DNA of 54,169 nucleotides. Source: an uncultured Pseudomonadota bacterium (GTDB lineage: Bacteria; Pseudomonadota; Gammaproteobacteria; Methylococcales; Methylomonadaceae). Shown in pieces: positions 41,083 to 50,817 of this stretch. The stretch covers positions 1 through 54,169 of the forward strand of contig CAINDC010000017.1 of assembly GCA_903847275.1 (NCBI GenBank). The letters are read 5' to 3'. The notes beneath the pieces are model-generated. The model was not told the origin of the DNA, did no database searches, and saw only the letters and a list, made by a program, of their open reading frames with translations. Both the position numbers and the translations under genes were made by a program. Every line of letters begins with the position of its first letter. Within the stretch, counting starts at the first letter, position 1.

Positions 41083-42624
41083 TTAAGCGACCAAAGGCGG
41101 AACACCGATAATCGTTAATCCCATGTCTTGAAGCATGGCAACATCTAAAGGTGAGATTGTTCTCACCTCCCCTTTTCCGATGGCATCGGACATTAAATCG
41201 TTGGCAACCATCACATGATAATACGCCGAACCGTCGCCAGCACTCGCAGAATCTAAGGCTACGGGAGCATTTCCATTCGCGGCTTGAGCGTGTGTTCCTG
41301 TGAAAACAGGCGAATTATTTTGCATTGAAACTAACGCATCGTAAGGGGTTTTCAAACCACCTGTTGCATCAAGATTTCCCGTGAATGCTAAACCATGCAA
41401 AATTTCATGTGTCAAAATGCTGGTTAAATCGTATTTTCCCGCGACAGGCGTGCCGCTGAATGACATTTGACTAAGATTTGCGAGATTGATGTAAAGCGTT
41501 GCATCAGGCATTGAACCATTAGAATCCATTCCCGACACCGAATCAGCCAAAAATTCTGTCGTTTGTGAAACACCATTTGAACTGGCTGAACTCACCATAC
41601 TAGCCGTTGCTTCGGCTAATGTTTTGGGAGTCGTTTGTTCGGTTAAAATTTGAAGATTAAATGTCGCTTTTGAGCTGATATATTGCCCGATATTCTCCAA
41701 CGCGGTTTTAACATTCGCTTCCACATTCGCAAGATTGCTGCCCAAATTGGCTTTACTGAAATCCACTGAATACTTGAGATTTGTACCGCCAGAAATCGTA
41801 GTCGGTGTGGCTGGTGTGGTTGGGTCTGTGATCGTCACGCCCCATGAATTCCAATACCGAAATGATCCCGTGATTTCCCATGACGCATTGAGCGTTTTAT
41901 CGGCGAATTGAATTTGAGAACCTGTTGAGGATTGATTCACGTCAACATAAGCCACATCGTTTCCATTTTTATCCGAAACAACGACCGTTCCACCTTGAAC
42001 ATCGTAGGAATAATCACTTGAATTGCCATCGAAAACGATAGTTTCAACGGTACGGGAAATCTCCACGCCTGTGACACCATGAGCCAGCGTGATTTTTTCT
42101 TGTCCCGAATTGCCATAAACTATCAAATCGTTAGTTGTTGCGGTGAAATTTTGGTTTTTGTCTAATTGGATTTCAGACAAATTGAAAACAGCATTTCCTA
42201 ACGTATCCAATGACAACGTTCCAACGGCATTTGAAAAATTCAATGCTTCGTTGTGATTAGCTGCAATGCTAATGGTCGCTAAATTTCCCGCAGCCGAATT
42301 GATTGCTAATGAGCCTTGCGCTGAAATTAACGCGTTCGGGTCGAATTTAATGCCACTCAACGTGATTGATTCTACGGACGAATCAATTTTGATTCCGCTG
42401 ATATTTTGAGCGATGATGACTTTTTCAGAACCTGTATTGCCGTGAATACTCAAACCGTTAGTTTTTACGGTGTACGATTGATTAACGCCGATATTTACAT
42501 CTGTTCCAGTAATCGTAGTCGGCGCTGGAACTTTTCTGTGTGAAAACGAATTGAACGGATTGAAATTAAACATCGAATTAAAATCAAACATCGAATTAAA
42601 TAATGAATCGTAGTGATTGAACAT
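41083..42624 (-). CDS. Secreted-type protein with beta-repeat region and HExxHG metalloprotease-like motif
   Basis: DLTSILTHEILHGLAFTG zinc motif; two related repeats (NQSYTVKTNGLSIHGNTGSEKVIIAQNISGIKI / NQNFTATTNDLIVYGNSGQEKITLAHGVTGVEI). Confidence 0.65.
   Translation of the reverse strand: MFNHYDSLFNSMFDFNSMFNFNPFNSFSHRKVPAPTTITGTDVNIGVNQSYTVKTNGLSIHGNTGSEKVIIAQNISGIKIDSSVESITLSGIKFDPNALISAQGSLAINSAAGNLATISIAANHNEALNFSNAVGTLSLDTLGNAVFNLSEIQLDKNQNFTATTNDLIVYGNSGQEKITLAHGVTGVEISRTVETIVFDGNSSDYSYDVQGGTVVVSDKNGNDVAYVDVNQSSTGSQIQFADKTLNASWEITGSFRYWNSWGVTITDPTTPATPTTISGGTNLKYSVDFSKANLGSNLANVEANVKTALENIGQYISSKATFNLQILTEQTTPKTLAEATASMVSSASSNGVSQTTEFLADSVSGMDSNGSMPDATLYINLANLSQMSFSGTPVAGKYDLTSILTHEILHGLAFTGNLDATGGLKTPYDALVSMQNNSPVFTGTHAQAANGNAPVALDSASAGDGSAYYHVMVANDLMSDAIGKGEVRTISPLDVAMLQDMGLTIIGVPPLVA
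42568..42603 (-). repeat. Two tandem copies of an 18-bp unit coding the FNSMF(D/N)FN-type N-terminus
   Basis: aaacatcgaattaaaatc followed by aaacatcgaattaaataa. Confidence 0.7.
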
Positions 42625-42829
42625 AAATGACCTCGTCTAAAAAGTTTTGGTTAACACAACTGCTAAAAAGCATCGTTGTAAAACGATGGCTTCGATGCAG
42701 TTTAGCGATAAGTGTACCAAATTATTAAATAATTTATCTATTTGAAAAACATCTATTTTTGTAAAAAATACTTGTATAAAAAATGGGTTAAAAGAACCAC
42801 AACTGGTTTTTTTAACCCTGTATCAAAAC

Positions 42830-43582
42830 TTACAACGAATCGCCAATGGTTTTGTGATAAAAAGGCCAATTCGTGACGTGTAGATATTTTCGTATGGGCG
42901 ATTTAATGACCGATACGCAAAGCGCAATCGAAAATAAACACCAGACCGCCGCATATTCATTCGGATCATCAGTAGTAATATCTGAAATCCAAGGACCCAT
43001 GAAATAGTGAAACAACACAAACTTCCATGAACCGTAAAGTGTTGGCAAAACAAATGCCACCAGAATATACGCCAAAACGTGTAAGCCCCAATTAAAATTA
43101 AATAGCCATTCAACAGGGTGCGAAAGCAAGCCATTCAACGGCATTTGCCATGCAATATGCCATGCACCAGAAACGGAACAAATATGCGGGCCACAGAAAC
43201 CTTCTGTTCCAATCACGCATTCACCCGCCCACGCGAACGGATACATTTTAAACAAAATCAAAATCGAACCCGCTGCACTCATTGTATAAACAGCGGTGCG
43301 GATTTTCAGTTTTACACTTTCGGGAATGAAATACATTGCCACCATATTGACAAAAAACGGCTGAAACGCGACGTGCAAATATCCCAGCATCGTCAGTATT
43401 TGATTATTCGGGTTGTCACACAAATCGATATAAACATAAGTGAACGCTTGCAACAGTTCCATTAGCGCAAAGTACGTTAGTGGAATCCATAATTCTTTAG
43501 ATTCGCCTTTTTTTGCAATGTAATAAGCCGTACCCAAACCAACTGCCGCTAATACGCCCGATGCTTCACCACTCCAACACAT
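42830..43582 (-). CDS. Integral membrane protein (DUF5765-like)
   Basis: MCWSGEASGVLAAVGLGTAYYIAKKGE... with multiple TM segments; this start is typical of DUF5765-like proteins (recalled, not searched). Confidence 0.6.
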   Translation of the reverse strand: MCWSGEASGVLAAVGLGTAYYIAKKGESKELWIPLTYFALMELLQAFTYVYIDLCDNPNNQILTMLGYLHVAFQPFFVNMVAMYFIPESVKLKIRTAVYTMSAAGSILILFKMYPFAWAGECVIGTEGFCGPHICSVSGAWHIAWQMPLNGLLSHPVEWLFNFNWGLHVLAYILVAFVLPTLYGSWKFVLFHYFMGPWISDITTDDPNEYAAVWCLFSIALCVSVIKSPIRKYLHVTNWPFYHKTIGDSL

Positions 43583-43733
43583 GATTTTTCCTCATTAAAT
43601 TTTATAATTTTAATTATTTTAGTTAAGCGCAGTATGTATTCACCGCGCATTACGAAAGTATATCACAGCCAAAAATCCCCGCTTTTCAATGTGCTATACT
43701 TGAAAACATTGTTAATCCAGCCCCACTTTTTAA

Positions 43734-44585
43734 ATGTCCAATAAACTCACCGTTACCAATCACAATCGCAATATCACAGGCTTAACTTATGTTTATCCTG
43801 TACTTTCACGCCGCGCAGGTGGTTTGTCGATTGGCATCAATTTCAACATCAACAACGCCTGTAATTGGCGATGTATTTATTGCCAAGTGCCAGAATTAAA
43901 AATTGGGGCGGCACCATCTTGTGATTTAGATTTATTAGCGAAAGAATTACGTTTATTTTTAAACGATGTTTTGCACGGTGATTTTTATGACCGAATGGAA
44001 GTACCAAATGAACAGCGTGTGATTAAAGACATTGCGATTGCGGGAAATGGCGAACCCACCAGTTTGGAGAATTTTGATGTTGCTGTGTCTATGATTGGCG
44101 ATATTGCGACAGAATTAGGCGTTTTTCCCGAAAGCCATTTTGTATTGATTACCAATGGCAGTTTGATTCATCGCCCAAAGGTTCAAGCGGGTTTGAAAGC
44201 ATTGAATGATTTTGGTGGCGAAGTGTGGTTCAAAATGGATAGCGGCACGCCCGAAGGTCGCGCTTTAGTAAATCATTCTGCCCAAACGAATGAAGCTGTT
44301 TTGAAAAATATCACGCTTGCCGCACAAATCTGTTCAACGAAAATTCAAATCTGTTTGGTCAATTATCAAAAAAATGGTTTTTTGATGAATGAACGTAAAG
44401 GATTCTTAAAATTTCTGGTTGTAATTCGTGCTGTAACAACCATTAAAAACGTGACGATTTACACCTTGGCGCGTCCTTCGCAACAACCCGAAGCAATTGA
44501 TTTACAACCGATGCCACTAGGAATAATGCAGAATTTCGCACAAGATATTCGCGAATTAGGTTTTGACGTATTCGTTACGGAATAG
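43734..44585 (+). CDS. Radical SAM protein, TYW1/COG0731-like
   Basis: NNACNWRCIYCQVPEL CxxxCxxC motif; IAGNGEPTSLENFDVAV; FVLITNGSLIHRP. Confidence 0.85.
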   Translation: MSNKLTVTNHNRNITGLTYVYPVLSRRAGGLSIGINFNINNACNWRCIYCQVPELKIGAAPSCDLDLLAKELRLFLNDVLHGDFYDRMEVPNEQRVIKDIAIAGNGEPTSLENFDVAVSMIGDIATELGVFPESHFVLITNGSLIHRPKVQAGLKALNDFGGEVWFKMDSGTPEGRALVNHSAQTNEAVLKNITLAAQICSTKIQICLVNYQKNGFLMNERKGFLKFLVVIRAVTTIKNVTIYTLARPSQQPEAIDLQPMPLGIMQNFAQDIRELGFDVFVTE

Positions 44586-45156
44586 CGTTTAATTCATCTA
44601 ACGTATTGATATTTTCAAAGCCTCTCGCATCTACCCCAAAATCGACAAAGTGCGTTTGATGTTGTTCAAACCACAAGCGCACTTTGTGATTATCCGCTGC
44701 TAAATAGGTTTCTAAACTCGTTCGTAAATTGGTTTTTACCCCTAAAAAAACCGAATGAATTTGCTCACCAGTCCGCGCTACGGTAATTTCTGCGCCACTT
44801 TTTTGCTGTTCTGAAAGTAAACGCTGTAATTGTTGTGTTGAAATAAATGGCGCATCACACGGCACAACCAACAACAAATCCTCATTTGAATAATTCATGG
44901 CTGCCAAAATTCCTGCCAACGCCCCTGAAAAATTCTGCGTCAAATCGGAAATCACTGGCACACCAAAATTTTCATACATCGCGATATTTTGATTCGCGTT
45001 AATAATCAATTTATCAACCAACGGACGGAGCGCATTAAATGAATACGAAATTAATGGTTGCCCCCGAAAAAGCTGCAAGCCTTTATCTTGATAATTCATA
45101 CGCCGCGACTGTCCACCTGCGAGAATCACGCCTGTTACTTTTGTTTGCAAAGTCAT
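44575..45156 (-). CDS. mobA: Molybdenum cofactor guanylyltransferase
   Basis: GVILAGGQSRRMNYQDKGLQLFRGQPLI, LLLVVPCDAPFIS, HSVFLGVKTNL. Confidence 0.93.
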   Translation of the reverse strand: MTLQTKVTGVILAGGQSRRMNYQDKGLQLFRGQPLISYSFNALRPLVDKLIINANQNIAMYENFGVPVISDLTQNFSGALAGILAAMNYSNEDLLLVVPCDAPFISTQQLQRLLSEQQKSGAEITVARTGEQIHSVFLGVKTNLRTSLETYLAADNHKVRLWFEQHQTHFVDFGVDARGFENINTLDELNAIP

Positions 45157-45206
45157 AATGTTAAGCTGTGACCCTTATTTTTACTTGAGTTGAAGGAATT
45201 TGTGAA

Positions 45207-45605
45207 ATGAAAAAAACATTAAAAACATTATTTTTAACCGCGTCACTTTCGCTGATTATTACAGGTTGCGCGAATAATCCTGAAAAAGAAGTCGAAGCAA
45301 CTGTCGCCCCTACTGTTTTAGCCAACGATTATCCGACTCGTGACCGTGTTGAATTTGTTTTAAATTGTGTCGCCCAACACGGTGGTTTGAGTTATATCAA
45401 TCAATATGCGTGTGGTTGTAAGCTGGACAAAATTGCTGAAAAATTGAGTTTTAATGATTTTGAAGCGGCAAAAACATTTTCATATCTCAAATCAATGGCG
45501 GGTGACAACGGTGGCATGGCGCGTGATCCAAAGCAAAGTAAAGATTTACGAAAACAACTGAAAGAAGCGGAAGAATCTGCTGAAAAAAGCTGTTTTGTGA
45601 AATAA
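45207..45605 (+). CDS. Hypothetical lipoprotein
   Basis: Lipobox LIITGCANN after a short hydrophobic signal sequence. Confidence 0.7.
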   Translation: MKKTLKTLFLTASLSLIITGCANNPEKEVEATVAPTVLANDYPTRDRVEFVLNCVAQHGGLSYINQYACGCKLDKIAEKLSFNDFEAAKTFSYLKSMAGDNGGMARDPKQSKDLRKQLKEAEESAEKSCFVK

Positions 45606-45619
45606 AAATTGAGCGCGTA

Positions 45620-45648
45620 AAAAAGCCCGCGATGAAAGCGGGCTTTTT
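45620..45648. terminator. Rho-independent terminator
   Basis: aaaaagcccgc-gatgaaa-gcgggcttttt. Confidence 0.85.
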
Positions 45649-45663
45649 CATTCTTCAAATTTT

Positions 45664-46536
45664 TTATTTTTTTAATAATCGTTGTACTTTTTCAACCAAC
45701 GATTCAATCAGCGAATTGGTCAAATCAAACAAATACGACATAACATCTGTCGCCGTCATACCTTTAAATTTACGCGCCAACATCGGTGCAATCAAAATAC
45801 CTAACGCCAAACCAATCACTGTCACGCCTGAAAAACTACTTTCTTCTGTAATGACAACGGGGGCGGCTTTTGCAGGTGCACCTTCAACGGCGACAGGTTC
45901 TGGTAAATTAGCTTCTTCGTGCGCTTTGGCAAGTAATTCGGGCAATGTGATTTTGTAATCGTCTTGCACAATGTTCGCTGTTACGTTCGGAATACTTGGC
46001 AAATCACCATCACCTTTGCCCACTTTAAGCTGGGCTTTCATGCCCTTTTCCATGTGTTGTGCGATGTCGCAATGTACCAAATAGGTTTTATCACCTGGCG
46101 GTAAAATCAACGTGCCAGAAATTTTCGCAGGACCTGAAACTTCTAAATGAAACATTCCTTTCGGATATAAATATTTCGGCAAACCGTGCATCATCCATTG
46201 ATGACGCACGCTGTCATCGTTAATGAAATGTACCGTCAGTTTTGTGCAAGGCTTAAATTGAAATTCCTGTGTATCAAACGCGAACATTCGACCTGGAAAT
46301 TTCTCTGCATATTTATGCCCCGCATGAACGGTGACTTCTTTGGTTTCAGCCACTTTTTCACAGCCACCTGGAAGTGTGTCTGGATTATTCCCCATCACCA
46401 TGCCGCCTGCCATGTCCATCAAATGACCATCACCGTGATTCATGAGCATTCCTGCATCGTGATCCACTAATTCTTGAGCAAATGCTGGTAGCGAAATCAA
46501 CGCCGTAAATACACCCGCCGATACAAATTTCATCAT
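45664..46536 (-). CDS. Membrane-anchored cupredoxin-domain copper protein
   Basis: Signal peptide; Met/His-rich N-terminus (HDAGMLMNHGDGHLMDMAGGMVMG); type 1 copper ligand pattern VRHQWMMHG...HCDIAQHMEKGM; C-terminal TM. Confidence 0.85.
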   Translation of the reverse strand: MMKFVSAGVFTALISLPAFAQELVDHDAGMLMNHGDGHLMDMAGGMVMGNNPDTLPGGCEKVAETKEVTVHAGHKYAEKFPGRMFAFDTQEFQFKPCTKLTVHFINDDSVRHQWMMHGLPKYLYPKGMFHLEVSGPAKISGTLILPPGDKTYLVHCDIAQHMEKGMKAQLKVGKGDGDLPSIPNVTANIVQDDYKITLPELLAKAHEEANLPEPVAVEGAPAKAAPVVITEESSFSGVTVIGLALGILIAPMLARKFKGMTATDVMSYLFDLTNSLIESLVEKVQRLLKK

Positions 46537-46584
46537 TGTTTTATTGCCTCGTAATAAAAAAACATCCCTGTTTAAAATGCCGAT

Positions 46585-47184
46585 TTAGTCTTTAAATTTA
46601 CCTAACATACCATCAACAGTACGTTTAAAACCTGCGCTTGATAAGTACGCAATGTACAACCCTGCAAACAAAAAGAATCCATATAAGAACATTTCGTTAC
46701 GGGTAGCCGATTGACCTTTACCAGCTTGGAAACTCATGTGTGCATCTAAACGTTGTTCAGATGTACCTTCTTCTGGCAAAAGCGTAATGTGAATCAAGTA
46801 TTTGCCAACTTCTTCAACGCCTTCTGGCAATGACAGCATAACCGTTCCTGATTTATGTTTCGCTGCTTCTTGGAAGAAAATACGTTTTCCTTCAGGTTCT
46901 TTAGTGACTTCAAATTCTACCGCTCTGTTGCGATATTTCATGTCTTGATAATCGAAAACCAATTGAATCAATGAATCTGTGCCTGGAATATTGCCGCAAA
47001 AATCTTCTGCTGGAAACGCTTTTGGCTGATACGCAGTGTAATGAATCCAGTGATCTTTTTCCAATTCAAACTTACATTGATCAGTATCCGTACCCGCTGC
47101 CCCACCATGCGCCCACAAAGCCGACGAAAAAAGTAATGCTGTTAAACCGAGTGATGTTTTTTTAATAAACTGCTTCATGTTCAT
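46585..47184 (-). CDS. Periplasmic protein with C-terminal TM, paired with the cupredoxin gene
   Basis: Signal peptide ending AHGG; DQCKFELEKDHWIHYTAYQPKAFPAEDFCGNIP; C-terminal TM FLYGFFLFAGLYIAYLSSAGF. Confidence 0.7.
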   Translation of the reverse strand: MNMKQFIKKTSLGLTALLFSSALWAHGGAAGTDTDQCKFELEKDHWIHYTAYQPKAFPAEDFCGNIPGTDSLIQLVFDYQDMKYRNRAVEFEVTKEPEGKRIFFQEAAKHKSGTVMLSLPEGVEEVGKYLIHITLLPEEGTSEQRLDAHMSFQAGKGQSATRNEMFLYGFFLFAGLYIAYLSSAGFKRTVDGMLGKFKD

Positions 47185-47407
47185 AAAATCCTCTCTATTT
47201 GTTTAATAATTATTATTGTTGCCAATCAACTGTATATTAACTGTACAGCGCGAGCTAACTTTAACACGCTGATTTACACAAATAAAGCGGTGTAAGGCGA
47301 TAATAGAACCATAAGTTAAATGGCATGAACCGCGCCGTGTATTATTGCTATCTGCCCTTAATTTTCGTAGACTTGCGGCAATTTTTCTTTTATCGGAGTT
47401 CTACCGC

Positions 47408-49048
47408 ATGGCATCGTTGACCGCTACGCCCGCTTGGGCAGATTTACAAAATCATTATGAACACATTCTTAATCAAAATTTAGTCGAAAGTTTTAAAAAT
47501 GATCCACATCGTTATGAAAAATTTTCGCTCTCGTTGCGCGATATTTTATTTGATTATTCTAAAAATCGTATCGACGACGACACAATTCCGTTATTGATTA
47601 ACTTAGCCAAACAAGCAAATTTGGAAACGAAAATTAACGCGATGTTTTCTGGCGAAAAAATAAATGTAACGGAACATCGTGCTGTTTTGCATACCGCGTT
47701 ACGCAATCGTTCTAATACACCAATTTTTGTTGATGGCAAAGATGTCATGCCCGATATAAATGCGTCTCTTCAAAAAATGCGTGTTTTTTGTGAACGTGTA
47801 CGTTCAGGCGAATGGAAAGGTTACACAGGCAAAGCAATTACAGATATTGTAAATATCGGGATTGGCGGTTCAGATTTAGGACCAAAAATGGTCACAGCGG
47901 CATTACATCCTTATGCCAAAGCGGATTTGCGGGTTCATTTCGTATCAAACGTAGATCAAACTGACATAATCGAAACATTAGAAAATCTGTCACCAGAAAC
48001 TACGTTATTTTTAATTGGTTCAAAAACTTTCACCACGCAAGAAACCATTACAAATGCAAATTCTGCTCGTGCTTGGTTGCTAAAAACAGCACCAGATGCC
48101 TCTGCTATCGCGAAACATTTCGTCGCGTTATCAACCAATGCTGAAGAAGTCGCCGCCTTCGGAATTGATACCGATAATATGTTTGAATTTTGGGATTGGG
48201 TCGGCGGACGTTATTCGCTTTGGTCAGCCATTGGCTTGTCGATTGCGCTTTATGTCGGCATGGATAATTTTGAAGAATTATTAGACGGCGCATACGACGT
48301 AGATAATCATTTCAGAAACACACCTTTTGAAAAAAATATCCCCGTCATCATGGGATTATTAGGCGTTTGGTATAACAATTTCTTCAAATCTGAAACTCAT
48401 GCGATGCTTGCGTATGATCAATCAATGCGTTATTTCGCCGATTATTTCCAACAAGGCGACATGGAAAGTAACGGTAAAAGTGTGACGATTACAGGTAAAA
48501 AAGTTGATTACAGCACAGGACCGATTATTTGGGGTCATCCAGGTACAAACGGACAACACGCTTTTTATCAGTTGATTCACCAAGGTACAAAATTGATTCC
48601 ATGTGATTTTCTAACGCCTGCGATTAGTTATTATGATTTGCCAGAACATCACAAAATTTTGATTTCCAATTTCCTCGCACAACCCGAAGCGTTAATGCAC
48701 GGAAAATCCATCGAAGAAGTAAAACGTGATTTAACGGAAGAAGAATGCAAAGACAGTGTTTTGGTTGCCTCGAAAGTGTTTGATGGCAATAAACCATCGA
48801 ATGCGTTTTTGTTTAAAAAATTAACGCCTAAAACATTAGGATCGTTGATTGCACTTTATGAACACAAAATTTTTGTTCAAGGTGTGATTTGGAATATCAA
48901 TTCTTACGATCAAATGGGCGTACAGTTAGGCAAAGTATTGGCGAAAGTGATTTTGCCAGAATTGGATAATGATGACGATATTACCAGTCACGATTGTTCG
49001 ACCAATGCGTTGATTAACGCTTACAAAAAAATGGCTCGCGAAGGTTAA
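47408..49048 (+). CDS. pgi: Glucose-6-phosphate isomerase
   Basis: [65 protein letters not shown]. Start at internal ATG is more likely than 47345. Confidence 0.97.
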   Translation: MASLTATPAWADLQNHYEHILNQNLVESFKNDPHRYEKFSLSLRDILFDYSKNRIDDDTIPLLINLAKQANLETKINAMFSGEKINVTEHRAVLHTALRNRSNTPIFVDGKDVMPDINASLQKMRVFCERVRSGEWKGYTGKAITDIVNIGIGGSDLGPKMVTAALHPYAKADLRVHFVSNVDQTDIIETLENLSPETTLFLIGSKTFTTQETITNANSARAWLLKTAPDASAIAKHFVALSTNAEEVAAFGIDTDNMFEFWDWVGGRYSLWSAIGLSIALYVGMDNFEELLDGAYDVDNHFRNTPFEKNIPVIMGLLGVWYNNFFKSETHAMLAYDQSMRYFADYFQQGDMESNGKSVTITGKKVDYSTGPIIWGHPGTNGQHAFYQLIHQGTKLIPCDFLTPAISYYDLPEHHKILISNFLAQPEALMHGKSIEEVKRDLTEEECKDSVLVASKVFDGNKPSNAFLFKKLTPKTLGSLIALYEHKIFVQGVIWNINSYDQMGVQLGKVLAKVILPELDNDDDITSHDCSTNALINAYKKMAREG

Positions 49049-49061
49049 TTTTTGAATATTA

Positions 49062-49097
49062 AAAAAGCCCTGCAACTCTCAAGTTGCAGGGCTTTTT
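49062..49097. terminator. Rho-independent terminator between pgi and the convergent small gene
   Basis: aaaaagccctgcaact...agttgcagggcttttt. Confidence 0.9.
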
Positions 49098-49118
49098 AGT
49101 ACCGAAAAATCGGTGGAA

Positions 49119-49505
49119 TTAGATTAGGCTTTTTGATTCAAGCATTGCTTTGTGAGCATCACGCAATTTTGTTTCAGCTTGTTGTGAATTGCCATCTTGA
49201 ATATCTTTACGCGCTGCTTTAACAGTGTTGATTGCTTTTGCTACTGAACGTGCAACACGGTCATTAGCGTTAACTTCTTTTGAAAAATCAGACGCATCTT
49301 TAATCAATTTGGCAACGTTTTCTGAATCTGAACCAGAAGTTAGAGCATCGATAGCTGTTTGGATTTTAGCAGCAACCATGTCGATAGATTGAGCAGGTGG
49401 ATAAGAAATACGACCTGGATCGCTTTCAGCGAATGAAGTTGTAGAAACTGCACCTAAAGAAGCGGCAACGATTACAGCCAAAGCGATTTTTTTTAATGTT
49501 TTCAT
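49119..49505 (-). CDS. Small secreted helical protein
   Basis: MKTLKKIALAVIVAASLGAVSTTSFA signal peptide followed by a charged helical domain. Confidence 0.65.
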   Translation of the reverse strand: MKTLKKIALAVIVAASLGAVSTTSFAESDPGRISYPPAQSIDMVAAKIQTAIDALTSGSDSENVAKLIKDASDFSKEVNANDRVARSVAKAINTVKAARKDIQDGNSQQAETKLRDAHKAMLESKSLI

Positions 49506-49639
49506 CAATATCATCCTCAAATTGTTATTATTTTTTGGGTTATAGAAAAATAGCCATCGCCAACCGATGAGCTAACCGCAATTCTAAACACATTTGCGAA
49601 TTTTTCAACAAATCTGCACGTTTTGTAAGCTTTTTCACC

Positions 49640-50470
49640 TTAATTGACAGACCATTCCACTATACCTGTGTAAGCCGTAATCAAAACAATCGCGCCAAAA
49701 ACCAATCGATACCAAGCAAAAATTAAAAAATCATGCTGACTGATATAACGTAATAACGCTTTTATCGCTAATAATGCACTGAAAAATGCAGCAATCATGC
49801 CCAAAACAAAAACAGGAGCGTCGGCAGCTATATCAAGCAATTCACGATGTTTATATAAATCATAAACGCTCGCAGCAACTAACGTGGGAATCGCTAAAAA
49901 GAAGGAGAATTCCGTCGCAGCTTGGCGCGATAAACCAAATAACAAACCACCGATAATCGTTGCTCCCGAACGTGAAGTACCTGGAATTAAAGCGAACGCT
50001 TGTGCGAAACCTAATTTAAGCGCGTCTAATTTTGTTAATTCATCGACGGCAGTGATGCGAATTGTATGCTCGCGTTTTTCAGCCCAAATAATAATTAACG
50101 CGCCAACAATAAATGCCGTGGCAACAGGAACAGGTTTAAATAAAACAGCTTTGATATATTTGCTAAATAGAAAACCCAAAATAGCGGCGGGTAAAAAGGC
50201 AATGATTAAATTCAGGGTGAAATTTTGGGCTGTTTTTTCTTTCCGAAATAAACCGCTAAATGTGCCACCAACTCTGCGTCGATATTCCCAACATACCGCT
50301 AAAATCGCACCGACTTGAATCACGAGTTCAAATAATTTTCCTTTATCATCGTTAAAATTGAGTAAATCACCGACTAAAATTAAATGTCCTGTGCTGGAAA
50401 TTGGCAAGAATTCGGTCAGCCCTTCGACTATACCTAAAATTAATACTTTTGCTGCGAGTAATAAATCCAT
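49640..50470 (-). CDS. uppP: Undecaprenyl-diphosphate phosphatase
   Basis: [68 protein letters not shown]. Confidence 0.97.
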   Translation of the reverse strand: MDLLLAAKVLILGIVEGLTEFLPISSTGHLILVGDLLNFNDDKGKLFELVIQVGAILAVCWEYRRRVGGTFSGLFRKEKTAQNFTLNLIIAFLPAAILGFLFSKYIKAVLFKPVPVATAFIVGALIIIWAEKREHTIRITAVDELTKLDALKLGFAQAFALIPGTSRSGATIIGGLLFGLSRQAATEFSFFLAIPTLVAASVYDLYKHRELLDIAADAPVFVLGMIAAFFSALLAIKALLRYISQHDFLIFAWYRLVFGAIVLITAYTGIVEWSVN

Positions 50471-50493
50471 AATTCCTATTGAATGTAAGAGTT

Positions 50494-50817
50494 TTAAGGT
50501 TTGATATTGATGGCAAACCCTGCCCCATCAAATGATTTTATTTTGTCTTTTTCTGGTTCGATAGACATGATGGCTTGTGTTTCGAGTTCGATTTCACGTT
50601 GAATTTTTTTGGGTTTTTCAATTTTTATTTGCGTCACGGGCGCGTCAGTTTTTTCTTCAATTTTCAACGGCAACGATAAATCTAACGTTTTGGGTTTAGT
50701 GATTTCGGTAGTTGATTCAGCTGTACTATTTTTTTTGTGATGATGTGAACGCCAGCCCGTTAATATCGACATGGCGACAATCAAAAAACTAACTAAAAAT
50801 AAACGACGTGTTTTCAT
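50494..50817 (-). CDS. Hypothetical single-TM protein
   Basis: 107-aa ORF; start overlaps the fumarase stop by ATGA. Confidence 0.55.
   Translation of the reverse strand: MKTRRLFLVSFLIVAMSILTGWRSHHHKKNSTAESTTEITKPKTLDLSLPLKIEEKTDAPVTQIKIEKPKKIQREIELETQAIMSIEPEKDKIKSFDGAGFAINIKP

Noticed and set aside
49119-49505. Small secreted helical protein as a known metal-binding SmbP-type protein
   Set aside because: It lacks the histidine-rich repeats expected; only generic helical composition is visible.
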